Positions 41,921 to 51,213 of a DNA stretch of 64,000 nt are shown here, piece by piece. Source of the stretch: UBA7703 sp963667195 (GTDB lineage: Bacteria; Bacillota; Clostridia; Christensenellales; CAG-138); NCBI GenBank assembly GCA_963667195.1, contig OY762962.1, positions 2,046,001-2,110,000 of the forward strand, in the 5' to 3' direction. The translations under genes were made by a program, and so were the position numbers. Under the pieces are notes generated by a model that saw only the letters and a list, made by a program, of their open reading frames with translations, made no database searches and was not told the origin of the DNA. Positions within the stretch are counted from its first letter, which is position 1; each line of letters starts with the position of its first letter.

Positions 41921-43411
41921 ATGAAAGACCTGTTATTGGGTATCGATCTGGGGACGGGTGGCTGCAAAACGACGATCATCGATTCGGATGGGGCGTTCGT
42001 TGCAGATGGCTATACGGAGTATGTCACATACCATCCGTTTTCGGGCTGGTCGGAGCAAAAGGCGGCGGACTGGTTTCCTGCCTTTTTGAACTCGCTGCAC
42101 ATCGCGTTGGAAAAATCCGGCGTTTCAGCCGGACAAATCGTTGCGTTGAGCCTGGACGCTTCCGCACACAACGCGGTGCTGCTTGATCGGAACGATCACG
42201 TACTGCTCAATACGATCATGTGGACAGATCAGCGCAGCACGCAAGAGGTGGCTTTCCTTCTGGAAAACTATAGAGAAGAAATCTTCCGCAGAACCTTTCA
42301 TAAACCCAGCCCGACCTGGACCTTGCCGCAGTTGATGTGGCTCAAACGGAACCATCCGGCCGAGTTTGCCCAAACGGATCGGTTGATGTTTATCAAGGAC
42401 TATATCCGTTATCTGCTTACGGGCGAATGGAAAACTGACCATATCGAGGCGCAGGGCAGCCTGCTGTTCGATAACCTTTCCTGGGAGTGGTCATCCGAAA
42501 TTTGCGCGATGGGCGGCATCCCGTTGACGATCCTGCCGCCGCTGGTCAAGCCCACCGATATTGCTGGGCATATCACCGAACAGGCAAGCAAGCTGACTGG
42601 AATCAAAGTCGGTACGCCCGTGATCAACGGCGCTTCTGATACGGCTCTGGAAAACTACTGCGTCGGGGCAATTCAGCCCGGCTATTGCGTCGTTAAGATG
42701 GCGACTGCGGGTAATGTTTGCATGTTTTATAACGAGCCGCACCCGAATCCAAACGGATTTACCTATTCGCATGTCGTGGATGGCCTCTGGTATTCCACCT
42801 TTGGGACGAACTCCGCCGCACAGAGCCTTCGCTGGTATCGGGATGTGTTCTGCCAGAGTGAAATCAACGCAGGAAAGAACGTTTACCAGTTGCTGGATGA
42901 GGAGGCGGAAGCCGTTCCGCCGGGCTCTGACGGGGTCATGTTCCATCCTTATCTGATGGGTGAGCGCTCGCCGTACTGGGACCCGAAATTGCGGGCCAGT
43001 TTCGTGGGCGTTACGGCCGCGCATAACCGGGGACATTTTAACCGCGCCATCCTGGAGGGCGTTGCATATTCCATAAAGGATAATTTCACGCGAATGGAAG
43101 GCACAAAAGACGTGAAAGAGATTCGTTTTCTGGGCGGCGGCGCGAAAAGTGCGCTCTGGCGGAGCATCCTGGCAAACGTACTCAACAAGCCAGTGCTGAA
43201 ATTCGCTAAGGATGATTCCTCGCTTGGCTCCGCGCTGCTGGCCGGTGTAAGCGTCGGTATCTTCGCAAACCATGAGGAGGCGATACAAAAAAGCGTACGT
43301 CTCAGCTCGCAGGTATCGCCCGTACCGGAGATAGCGGAGGCATATGAGAAGCACTTTGCAAACTATCGGAAGGTGCACGATGTTCTTGCGGAGATTTATC
43401 ACACGTATTAA
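41921..43411 (+). CDS. FGGY-family carbohydrate kinase (xylulokinase-like)
   Basis: A 496-residue kinase: N-terminal phosphate-1 motif LLGIDLGTGGCKTTIID, mid-part MWTDQRS and GASDTALENY, C-terminal HPYLMGERSPYWDP and LGGGAKSALWRSI, all typical for the xylulokinase branch of FGGY kinases. The start at 41921 has GAGGTGA about 9 bases upstream; the longer frame would overlap the tautomerase gene. It is followed by a TIM-barrel protein and a glycerol dehydrogenase-like gene, so it probably phosphorylates a ketose or polyol supplied by the importer. Confidence 0.92.
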   Translation: MKDLLLGIDLGTGGCKTTIIDSDGAFVADGYTEYVTYHPFSGWSEQKAADWFPAFLNSLHIALEKSGVSAGQIVALSLDASAHNAVLLDRNDHVLLNTIMWTDQRSTQEVAFLLENYREEIFRRTFHKPSPTWTLPQLMWLKRNHPAEFAQTDRLMFIKDYIRYLLTGEWKTDHIEAQGSLLFDNLSWEWSSEICAMGGIPLTILPPLVKPTDIAGHITEQASKLTGIKVGTPVINGASDTALENYCVGAIQPGYCVVKMATAGNVCMFYNEPHPNPNGFTYSHVVDGLWYSTFGTNSAAQSLRWYRDVFCQSEINAGKNVYQLLDEEAEAVPPGSDGVMFHPYLMGERSPYWDPKLRASFVGVTAAHNRGHFNRAILEGVAYSIKDNFTRMEGTKDVKEIRFLGGGAKSALWRSILANVLNKPVLKFAKDDSSLGSALLAGVSVGIFANHEEAIQKSVRLSSQVSPVPEIAEAYEKHFANYRKVHDVLAEIYHTY

Positions 43412-43438
43412 GTAATCAACTGCAAAGGAGAAAACAAA

Positions 43439-44110
43439 ATGCCTGTAAATGTAATCGCCATGCTGACCAACAACGATAAGACCGTTGAGAACGCTCTGGA
43501 CATTTTTGAAAGGAACCGGCACTCAATCGTTCAGTGTTGGGGCTTCAAGGATATCGGCATCAAACTGGAAGATGCCGTCGTGCTGGTCGAGGCAATGAAG
43601 GCGGCCGGCAAAATGACCTTCCTCGAACCGCTGGTCGAAACGGAAGAAGAGTGTCTGGCTGCGGCGAATTTCGCCGTGAAGTGCAAGTTCGACTATCTGG
43701 TTGCAATGATGTTTTTTGAGAGCGCCTGGAAGGTGCTCCGCGAAAACAACGTGAAATTTATCCCGACTTGCGGAAAGAGAGCGGGTCTCCCGCGTAAGCT
43801 CTACGGCACGCCGGAGTCGATTATCGCAGACGCACAGAGGATTGCTTCGCGCGGCGTCGACGGAATCGGACTCTCCGTTTACCGCTATGTTGACGGTGAC
43901 CCCGAAGATATGGCTCGGCAGTTTGTTCAAAACGTAAAGATTCCAATGATCATTTCCGGCAGCATCAACAGCGAAAAGCGACTCGATTTTGTGAGGAGCC
44001 TGCGCCCCTGGGGATTTACGATCGGCTCCGCGCTTTTCGACGACAGCTTCTGCAAGGGGAGGTCGATTCAAGAAAAACTGGATTATCTGCAAAATTATCT
44101 GAAAGACTGA
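43439..44110 (+). CDS. TIM-barrel protein of unknown function (aldolase/epimerase-like)
   Basis: A 223-residue soluble protein with an alternating beta/alpha pattern. A C-terminal phosphate-binding-like end (IPMIISGSINSEKRLDF followed by GFTIGSALFDD) is what HisA-, RPE- and quinolinate-phosphoribosyltransferase-like barrels show. I cannot assign the family more closely. A conserved-looking SIVQCWGFKDIG segment near residue 30 and LEPLVETEEE near 60 may be the active site. It lies between the FGGY kinase and gldA, so an aldolase or epimerase acting on the phosphorylated product is the favoured inference. Confidence 0.65.
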   Translation: MPVNVIAMLTNNDKTVENALDIFERNRHSIVQCWGFKDIGIKLEDAVVLVEAMKAAGKMTFLEPLVETEEECLAAANFAVKCKFDYLVAMMFFESAWKVLRENNVKFIPTCGKRAGLPRKLYGTPESIIADAQRIASRGVDGIGLSVYRYVDGDPEDMARQFVQNVKIPMIISGSINSEKRLDFVRSLRPWGFTIGSALFDDSFCKGRSIQEKLDYLQNYLKD

Positions 44111-44182
44111 AAAATGGATTATAAAGATCGCCTGTCTCATAGAAGAGACATAGTGCGAGAATTGCAGGAGGGAACATACAAA

Positions 44183-45310
44183 ATGGCAATGGTAAAAACA
44201 AAGACGCGTGCATTTGCTTGCCCAGCGAAATATATCCAGGGGGCAGGGGAAATGGATCTGATCGAAACATATACAAGTGCATATGGGAAGAAAGCGCTTG
44301 TTTTGCTCGATGGATTTCTTTATGAGGAAATAAACGATCGTCTGCAAAAAGCTTACAGAGGTTCCGAATCAACGGTACATGTGGAGAAGTTCAATGGTGA
44401 GTGCTCTTATTCCGAAGTTGAGCGGGTTTCAAAGATTGCAAACAGCTTCGGCGCACAAGTGATCGTTGGTATCGGGGGCGGAAAAACGCTGGACACCACC
44501 AAGGTCGTAGCAAATGAAATGGGAATTGCTCTAATCGTTGCACCTACGTGCGCCTCCTCGGATGCGCCGACGAGCGCCATGTCCGTTATGTATACGGATG
44601 ATGGCGTATATATCAAGAATATCCGACATAAAAACAACCCCGCGCTTGTGATTCTGGATACGGAAATCGTAGCCAAAGCGCCGGTTCGTCTTTTCGTTGC
44701 CGGCATGGGGGATGCACTATCAACCGTATTTGAGGCTCGCGCCAACGCACAATCGGATACCGGCAATTATGTTGGTAAAGGCTATCGCCGCTGCCGCGCT
44801 GCGTTGGCGTTAGCCGAACTATCCTATGAAATATTGATGGAAGACGGCCGCAGGGCCGTAATAGCAGTGGCAAACGGGATTCTTTCGGAGGCAGTGGAAA
44901 ATGTGATTGAAGCAAACACGCTGCTCAGCGGCGTAGGTTTTGAAAACAGCGGCTGTGCAGCGGCGCATGGCGTCCATTCCGGATTAACCGAGATTCCAAG
45001 TACGCATCGATTTCTGCATGGCGAAAAAGTTGCGTTCGGCGTTCTGTGTCAGTTGGTGATGGAAAACGCTCCGCAGGCCGAGTTTGAAAATGTAGCCCGT
45101 TTCTGCTTCGATATCGGCTTGCCTTTGTGCCTGAAAGATCTGGCTGTGGAACCTACACCGGAGAACGTGGCGATCATCGCAGATAAAATGGTCAATAATA
45201 ACGCACTGGTATATGCTGAGCCGTTTCATATTACTTTTAATTTTGTATATCAATCGATCTTAGCTGCAGATAAGTTGGGTAGTTTGTACAAACAAGAGTG
45301 GAGTAAATAA
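44183..45310 (+). CDS. gldA: Glycerol dehydrogenase-like iron/zinc polyol dehydrogenase
   Basis: A 375-residue protein with the GldA fold: IVGIGGGKTLDTTK NAD-binding segment, APTCASSDAPTS, and metal ligands in GMGDALSTVFEA (Asp), CAAAHGVHSGL (His) and FLHGEKVAFG (His). It oxidises glycerol to dihydroxyacetone or a related polyol with NAD+. The start at 44183 has GGAGGG about 11 bases upstream; an ATG at 44114 is the alternative. It is the last gene of the liv-kinase unit and is followed by a terminator. Confidence 0.91.
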   Translation: MAMVKTKTRAFACPAKYIQGAGEMDLIETYTSAYGKKALVLLDGFLYEEINDRLQKAYRGSESTVHVEKFNGECSYSEVERVSKIANSFGAQVIVGIGGGKTLDTTKVVANEMGIALIVAPTCASSDAPTSAMSVMYTDDGVYIKNIRHKNNPALVILDTEIVAKAPVRLFVAGMGDALSTVFEARANAQSDTGNYVGKGYRRCRAALALAELSYEILMEDGRRAVIAVANGILSEAVENVIEANTLLSGVGFENSGCAAAHGVHSGLTEIPSTHRFLHGEKVAFGVLCQLVMENAPQAEFENVARFCFDIGLPLCLKDLAVEPTPENVAIIADKMVNNNALVYAEPFHITFNFVYQSILAADKLGSLYKQEWSK

Positions 45311-45330
45311 TATATACGCTGAATCACATA

Positions 45331-45371
45331 GGAAGCTCCGGAATGATAGACATTCCAGAGCTTCCTTTATT
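45331..45371 (+). terminator. Intrinsic terminator after gldA
   Basis: GGAAGCTC-C-GGAATG (45331-45345) pairs with CATTCC-A-GAGCTTCC (45351-45365), followed by TTTATT. Confidence 0.88.
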
Positions 45372-45502
45372 ATGTAACTATTGATCTAGCCACACAGAAC
45401 CGAGCCAGTAACAATGGTGGAAATCAGAAACCCTTCGTCCACTCTTTTTTTGATTTTAATATTTTTTCTCTTATTGAGTGGATTACTTTTTCGGGGAGCA
45501 GG

Positions 45503-46387
45503 TCATTCAAGTGCGGAAAGAACACATTCCATAGTTGGAATTGCGCAAGCTGCTCCCGGACGGGTTACAGCAATTGAAGCTGCCATGGAGGCATACCGCA
45601 GAGCTTCATCTCTAGAATAACCGTTCACGAGACAACCAATGAAATACCCGGCAAACGTATCACCTGCACCTGTGGTGTCCACGACTGAGACGGGATATGC
45701 TTTTTGATGGATCGTTTCACCATCTGCCCAACACAAGGAACCGTCTGAACCCAAAGTAAGGAGGATACTTGTTTGGGGATATCGGTTTTGCAATATTTCG
45801 AATGCATCCATTGCGCTGTTGCATCCAGCTATCGCTGAACATTCAAGTTCATTGACAATTAAACAGGACACCTTGGAAAAGTCTACTTGCAGAAGCGTAC
45901 TGTTAACGGGGGAGGCGTTCAATACTACTTTGAGGCCGAGAGCATGAGCGGAGAAAATCAGATGATTTAAACAGGAGATCTCATTTTGAACCATAATGTA
46001 ATCTCCAGTCTCGCATTTCACCAATGTCTGGTCAATGTATTCAGCGCTGACGCACTGATTGGAACCACCATAAACAATGATGGAGTTTTGGCCGTTATGA
46101 TCTACCTGAATAATGCTGTGTCCCTGCGGAGCATCGCAGATTTGCAAAAGAGAGGTGTCCACACCGCTATCGTCAAGATACTTACGAAGCATATCGCCTC
46201 CGGCACCTAACATACCAGCGTGGGAGACGCGTGCGCCACTTCGAACGGCGGCAATTGATTGATTTAGTCCCTTTCCGCCCGCAAATTCCATAACTTCATC
46301 CGATAGAATCGTTTCGCCGCTCACGCAAATATGGGGGACACGATAAACGTGATCTAAATTCATGGAACCAAAATTCACAATTGCCAT
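45503..46387 (-). CDS. PfkB-family carbohydrate kinase (ribokinase-like)
   Basis: A 294-residue kinase with both PfkB signatures: the N-terminal AGGKGLNQSIAAVRSGA and the C-terminal DTTGAGDTFAGYF with catalytic Asp. The closest type by eye is ribokinase (RbsK); GGSN at the lid region fits. GAGG precedes the ATG at 46387. It follows the LacI-type gene by 16 bases, and the pair is divergent from the importer operon at 47837. It would phosphorylate a sugar (ribose or a nucleoside-like substrate) supplied by that importer. Confidence 0.91.
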   Translation of the reverse strand: MAIVNFGSMNLDHVYRVPHICVSGETILSDEVMEFAGGKGLNQSIAAVRSGARVSHAGMLGAGGDMLRKYLDDSGVDTSLLQICDAPQGHSIIQVDHNGQNSIIVYGGSNQCVSAEYIDQTLVKCETGDYIMVQNEISCLNHLIFSAHALGLKVVLNASPVNSTLLQVDFSKVSCLIVNELECSAIAGCNSAMDAFEILQNRYPQTSILLTLGSDGSLCWADGETIHQKAYPVSVVDTTGAGDTFAGYFIGCLVNGYSRDEALRYASMAASIAVTRPGAACAIPTMECVLSALE

Positions 46388-46403
46388 TTGATAACCTCGT
46401 AAT

Positions 46404-47471
46404 TCAAGGATTAGACTTTCGTAGTTCCATTCGTGTTGAATCGCGAATGACCAACTTGTTTTCAATTACGATTTGCTTGGGACTGTGTTGATCAGAAGCC
46501 ATGATTTCACACAGTAAGTTAAACGCCTCTTGACCAAGACGGGTTGTGTCCTGATGGATGGTGGTTAATGGTGGAGAAACCAATGCGGCAATAGAGATGT
46601 CGTCGTACCCAATAACCTGAATGTCTTCAGGCACTCGATAATTGAGCTCGCGAAGGCATTTTAGCACACCAACAGCAATCAGATCGCTGGTGGTGATGAT
46701 CGTATCAAAATTTACATTACCGTTCTGAATATACTCGGAAAGTACATCATACCCGGCTTTGACTTTATCCCGCTGCAGACGCTTTGCGGTAAGAATATTA
46801 TAATCGCTGCTAGGGATTCTATGATCCAGCATGCCGAGCAAGAAACCGTCGTATCGATCTCGAACACTATGGAGATCAAGAGATTCGGTGAGATAAAGGA
46901 ATTTACGGCTTCCAGCATTGTATAAATCAGTGATGGTTTCCCGGATGATTTTTGAATTTCCATAGACGACGGAACTAAACCCATCGACACATCGGTTCGC
47001 AAGTACTACTGGAATATGATATGTATGTGCTAGCTGAACAGGTGAAGCTTCTTCAGTACCGCCAAAGAAAATCAGGCCGTTAATATGCTGGCAGATAAGA
47101 TCATGCACCAGTTCAATTTCACGTTGACTATCATAGACGCAGTCACATAGAAGCAAGGTATAGTTCTTGTGATCAGCGCAGGCCAAAACACTGCTGGCAC
47201 AGGCAGCATAAAACTCATTGCTGATATCCTGGACGATAACTCCTATGACCTTCCGATCGCGATGGAGTTCCTCAGGGGAATCCGGTTCATTTTGAGAACG
47301 ATATCCCAACATCCATGCGGCATCAATAACCCTTTGCTGGGTTTGCGGGGAAATCTTTGCAGTACCGTTAAGTGTGTGGGATACAGTTGCGATGGATACC
47401 TGCGCCATTCCTGCAACATCTTTTAAAGTGCATTTCTTTCCAATGCTTTGTCTGCTCTCTTTTTTTTCCAT
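46404..47471 (-). CDS. LacI-family transcriptional regulator
   Basis: A 355-residue repressor: N-terminal helix-turn-helix TLKDVAGMAQVSIATVSHTLNG with the hinge helix after it, then a type I binding-protein-like effector domain (VIGVIVQDISNEFYAACASS; GYDDISIAALVSPPLTTIHQD). It starts at ATG 47471 (GTG at 47480 possible) and is divergent from the importer with a consensus promoter. It probably represses both directions until the imported sugar or its phosphate is present. Confidence 0.93.
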   Translation of the reverse strand: MEKKESRQSIGKKCTLKDVAGMAQVSIATVSHTLNGTAKISPQTQQRVIDAAWMLGYRSQNEPDSPEELHRDRKVIGVIVQDISNEFYAACASSVLACADHKNYTLLLCDCVYDSQREIELVHDLICQHINGLIFFGGTEEASPVQLAHTYHIPVVLANRCVDGFSSVVYGNSKIIRETITDLYNAGSRKFLYLTESLDLHSVRDRYDGFLLGMLDHRIPSSDYNILTAKRLQRDKVKAGYDVLSEYIQNGNVNFDTIITTSDLIAVGVLKCLRELNYRVPEDIQVIGYDDISIAALVSPPLTTIHQDTTRLGQEAFNLLCEIMASDQHSPKQIVIENKLVIRDSTRMELRKSNP

Positions 47472-47716
47472 TCTCTTCACTCATTTTCAATTAAAAAATA
47501 CTACTGAAACCACTCAACGTTAACTTGCTTTTGTTTGAGATTACTCTTTAAGAGAGTACAAACTCTTACTTTCACAATGTAAATCATTCAGACTAAACCT
47601 AAGCATGCGGTTTCCATAATCATAGCTTAACCAATTATAGCACGTATTTCGAAAAATTCAATGGCAATTAGTTGAAAAAATAATTGAAAAAAATGACTTA
47701 AAATAATTAAAAATAG

Positions 47717-47744
47717 TTGACAATAAAATTGAAAATGTTATAAT
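47717..47744 (+). promoter_or_regulatory. Consensus promoter of the 47.8-54.6 kb operon
   Basis: TTGACA (47717-47722) and TATAAT (47739-47744) with a 16-base spacer, 92 bases before the binding-protein ATG. Both hexamers are perfect consensus. The surrounding 47472-47836 gap is very AT-rich with repeated AATTGAAAA/AGTTGAAAA words that may form the LacI-type operator. Confidence 0.88.
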
Positions 47745-47836
47745 CGGGTAAATTGAAGTTGAAAAAGTAGCCCTATCTCATTAAAACAAGTCGTTAAATT
47801 GTGGACAAATCAAAATGAAACAGGAGGAAGTTCTAA

Positions 47837-49174
47837 ATGAAAAAGGTGACATGTCTATTTCTAGCACTGGCAATGATTCTCGGGGCTATCGGGTGCGCTA
47901 CAACTCCAACCGAAACAGCAACTCCAGTAACCGAGACAGCGGGGGCGGTCGATGAGACTACAGATGCGGCAGCCACAGCAGGAACAATTCCGGACGATCA
48001 GAAAATTGTAGTTTCATTCGCTTCGCAGTGGTTTTCAGAGGAAGGTCGTGCTGACTTTATTTATAAAGCAGCCGAAACCTTTGAAAAAGAAAATCCACAG
48101 TACAAGTTCGAAGGTATTACAATATCATATGGCGATTTCAACGACAAAATGAAAGTCGCTTTTGCAAGCGGAGAAACTCCTACCATTGTCTATTGCATTG
48201 GGGATTGGCTTGAATCCTGGTATGAGCAGGGATGGATTGCTCCGATGGACGACTATGTTGACATCAATGGTAGAAAAGACGATTTCGCTGTTTGGAGTGC
48301 TCAGGAAGCCGCACAGCGTGACGGGAAAAACTATGGTCTGAATATTGAAACATGCCCGTACGGAGGCCTTATCTATAATAAAGCGATACTGGAGGCTGAG
48401 GGCATCACTGAGATTCCGACTACCCCAGAAGAGTTTCTCGCGCTTGCGAAAAAATTGACGCATGATGACCAGTATGGCTTTATCGCTGCTAATAGCTCGG
48501 ACAATCTGTCCCACATTATGCAGGAATCATTGCCGTGGATCATGGGCTTTGGCGGTATTATTGCAGACAAAGATGGCAACTTCATGGTCAATTCCCCCGA
48601 ATTCGTTAAGGGAGTTGAGTATTATCGAGAACTTGCAACTACATGTGCCCCTAAGTCGATGGTTTATAATACGCAGCGTCAACTTTTCTTTGAAGGAAAA
48701 GCTGCAATGTGTGCTGACGGAGGCTATTTTGTAACTTGGGCGGAGTCCACAAACCCGGATCTTACTGGCAAGCTGGATGTTGCTTACCTGCCATTGCCCA
48801 CTAAGGCGAATAATACCGACATCGTCTATGTTTGCCTCAGTTCAGCTGCAACGGAAGAGCAAAAAGTTGGAGCGGGAAAATTCCTTGAAGTTCTCATGCG
48901 TGATGAATTCCAGCAGAATTGGCTTAGCGGATGCAATTACCCGGTAATGATGAAGAGCGGTATTACTGACGAATATCGCGCGAATAACCCCTGGGTTGGC
49001 ATCTATGAAGATTTGGCTGCAAATGGCATCAGCGGCGAGGTTTCGGGACACGAGACGTCTTCAGACGAAATTCGGAAGATTATCGCTGAATACATTGTAA
49101 TGGCCATTGAAGATCCTACCTCCGATGTACAAAAACTCATGGATGAGTGCAAACAGAAACTTGAAGAGATCTGA
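47837..49174 (+). CDS. ABC sugar-binding lipoprotein (extracellular solute-binding family 1)
   Basis: A 445-residue secreted lipoprotein with lipobox AIGC and a Thr/Glu-rich linker. The body is a MalE-like type II binding fold (VVSFASQWFSEEGRADFIYKAAETFEKENP; YGLNIETCPYGGLIYNKAIL; FEGKAAMCADGGYFVTWA). It would deliver an oligosaccharide or sugar derivative to the permeases at 49364 and 50321. AGGAGG precedes the ATG. The operon contains no ATPase gene, as is common for clostridial MalF/MalG systems that share an MsmK-type ATPase. Confidence 0.93.
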   Translation: MKKVTCLFLALAMILGAIGCATTPTETATPVTETAGAVDETTDAAATAGTIPDDQKIVVSFASQWFSEEGRADFIYKAAETFEKENPQYKFEGITISYGDFNDKMKVAFASGETPTIVYCIGDWLESWYEQGWIAPMDDYVDINGRKDDFAVWSAQEAAQRDGKNYGLNIETCPYGGLIYNKAILEAEGITEIPTTPEEFLALAKKLTHDDQYGFIAANSSDNLSHIMQESLPWIMGFGGIIADKDGNFMVNSPEFVKGVEYYRELATTCAPKSMVYNTQRQLFFEGKAAMCADGGYFVTWAESTNPDLTGKLDVAYLPLPTKANNTDIVYVCLSSAATEEQKVGAGKFLEVLMRDEFQQNWLSGCNYPVMMKSGITDEYRANNPWVGIYEDLAANGISGEVSGHETSSDEIRKIIAEYIVMAIEDPTSDVQKLMDECKQKLEEI

Positions 49175-49233
49175 GCAATCGCATTGTAACTAGATTTCTC
49201 GCAAACAAGACAACCAAGCGATTTAGGTGTGAT

Positions 49234-49278
49234 GTGCCTGCGATAATGTTCGCATTGACAAAGAGTTGTCGCAGGCAC
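49234..49278 (+). promoter_or_regulatory. Stem-loop between binding-protein and permease genes
   Basis: GTGCCTGCGA (49234-49243) pairs with TCGCAGGCAC (49269-49278), a 10-base stem with a 25-base loop. Stem-loops at this position commonly stabilise the binding-protein mRNA so that it is made in excess over permeases. Confidence 0.65.
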
Positions 49279-49363
49279 GTACAGTCGTTAGCAATCAATT
49301 CGTTATAGTATTCGCGTCTGCAATGAGTTTAATAACTTCAAGATGGTAGAAGGTGGAATGTCG

Positions 49364-50269
49364 ATGGTGAGGAAAAAAACAATCGAACAAAGAAACTCGT
49401 TTACGAATTTTCTTATGCTTCTGCCAGCTATCTTGATGATAGTAGCAGTGTTTGTCGTACCTGTGCTCATGAATCTCGACATGAGCTTTAAGGGCGTAAA
49501 ATTCATGGAGCCTGGAAATTTCGTTGGTTTAAAGAATTATTACAAGCTATTAAGTGGATCGGATTTTTATAATGCGTTAGGGGTCATGTTTAAATATACT
49601 GCCTTCTATACCGTTGGCGTTTTTATTGTGGGGTTTATTACATCTCTCATGCTGGACACAATTAAGAACCCAAAACTTAAAACTTTTTTTCGAGTTTTTT
49701 ATGTGATTCCTTATGCAATTCCTGATGTAGTTGCCGCTATTATTTTTACTTGGATGCTGGATTATCGCTATGGAGTCATCAATTACCTGCTACAAAATTT
49801 ACACATATTAGCAGAGCCAATGCTATGGTTGACAAATTCGAAAATGGCCTTATATACGATCATCATGGTGGAAATTTGGCGGCAATTTCCACTCCACACA
49901 CTAATCATTTATGCAGGACTTCAAGATGTTCCTATCGATCTGTACGAAGCTGCCAGCCTGGATGGTGCTGGGCCAATCAGGAAGTTCTTAAATATAACGA
50001 TCCCATATTTGCGACAAGTATTGAGTATTCTGCTAACCTTGACGGTTATTTGGAGCTTCAGGAGATTTGCCATGACATGGCTTTTGACAAAGGGAGGGCC
50101 GGCGCAATCAACGGAGACGGTTGTCGTTCAAATATATAATAATGCGTTTATAAATAACAAAATGAGTCTTGCTGCGGCAGAAGGTGTACTGATGTTGGTT
50201 TTTACACTGCTCGTTGTCTTGATCTACCTGAGAGCCATCAAGAAGGATTCACAATCCAATTACAATTAG
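49364..50269 (+). CDS. ABC sugar permease, MalF/UgpA type
   Basis: A 301-residue membrane protein with six segments and the EAA loop motif (YEAASLDGAGPIRKFLNITIPYL). AGGTGG lies about 7 bases before the ATG at 49364; ATG 49343 and 49358 are alternatives. It forms a heterodimeric pore with the next gene product. The gene has a lower GC content than the folate region. Confidence 0.92.
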   Translation: MVRKKTIEQRNSFTNFLMLLPAILMIVAVFVVPVLMNLDMSFKGVKFMEPGNFVGLKNYYKLLSGSDFYNALGVMFKYTAFYTVGVFIVGFITSLMLDTIKNPKLKTFFRVFYVIPYAIPDVVAAIIFTWMLDYRYGVINYLLQNLHILAEPMLWLTNSKMALYTIIMVEIWRQFPLHTLIIYAGLQDVPIDLYEAASLDGAGPIRKFLNITIPYLRQVLSILLTLTVIWSFRRFAMTWLLTKGGPAQSTETVVVQIYNNAFINNKMSLAAAEGVLMLVFTLLVVLIYLRAIKKDSQSNYN

Positions 50270-50320
50270 CGATTTTTCAGAAAACAGTAACAAGGGTTTG
50301 GACAAGAAGAGGGAAATGCG

Positions 50321-51181
50321 ATGAAGAGTAATAGAAGCATTGGTGCTAAAGCGAAAAATGAAATGTCGCGAGGAGTGAAGTTGCTGCTTGCGTTTGCACT
50401 GATGGCAGCCATTATCTTCCCTGTTTTTTGGATGGTTAATATTTCATTTTTCAAACAGAGCCAACTGTTTTCAGATACGCCTCTTATTGCCTTCGTGAAT
50501 GGATATAACCTTGAGGGATATAAGGAAGTTCTCAGTGACACACGCGTTTATCAGTGGCTTGGGAATTCCATTTTTGTAAGCATGATCTCGGTAGGGTTTA
50601 GCGTTATATTCTCTGTACTGGCAGCCTATGGGCTATCTCGTTTTAAATCAAAACTGAATAATACAATGACGGTTGTTATTATTTGCACACAAATGATTGC
50701 CCCTGCGTTAATTGTAGCCCCGTTGTATAAGCTCTTTGCGAAAGTGGGGTTAGCGAATAATTATTGGGGTCTTATTATGATTGATACAGCGTTGGTACTG
50801 TCTTTCTCAATATGGATCATGAAGGGGTTTATAGATAATATTCCAAAGGAACTTGACGAAGCTGCACAAATTGATGGATGCAACTACTTCTCGACTTTAA
50901 TACGTGTAATTTTGCCTGTTGCAAAACCTGCTTTTATCACTGTTATGGTTATCAATTTTTTCGATATATTCAATGAGTACATGTTTGCCATGACTTTTAT
51001 TCAAAAGCAAGAATTCTGGTTGTCTACAGTCGGTTTGTCAATCAATATGAGCCGGGTTGGCATGAATTGGTCAACACTTTTACCACAAACGGTTATCACT
51101 TGCCTAATTCCCATAGTCTTCTATTTTGTTTTTCAAAGATATATTGTCAAGGGCCTTTCGGCAGGGGCAGTTAAGCTCTGA
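50321..51181 (+). CDS. ABC sugar permease, MalG/UgpE type
   Basis: A 286-residue membrane protein with six segments and the EAA loop (PKELDEAAQIDGCNYFSTLIRVILPVAKP). GAAGAGGGAAA precedes the ATG. Partner of the permease at 49364. The racemase-fold gene follows 32 bases later. Confidence 0.92.
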   Translation: MKSNRSIGAKAKNEMSRGVKLLLAFALMAAIIFPVFWMVNISFFKQSQLFSDTPLIAFVNGYNLEGYKEVLSDTRVYQWLGNSIFVSMISVGFSVIFSVLAAYGLSRFKSKLNNTMTVVIICTQMIAPALIVAPLYKLFAKVGLANNYWGLIMIDTALVLSFSIWIMKGFIDNIPKELDEAAQIDGCNYFSTLIRVILPVAKPAFITVMVINFFDIFNEYMFAMTFIQKQEFWLSTVGLSINMSRVGMNWSTLLPQTVITCLIPIVFYFVFQRYIVKGLSAGAVKL

Positions 51182-51213
51182 TTCAGACTTGTTATTCAGA
51201 AAGAAGTAGATTC

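Noticed and set aside
45414..45620. 68-codon plus-strand frame overlapping the end of the PfkB gene
   Set aside because: Mostly antisense to the conserved PfkB C-terminus; the hydrophobic start is probably chance.
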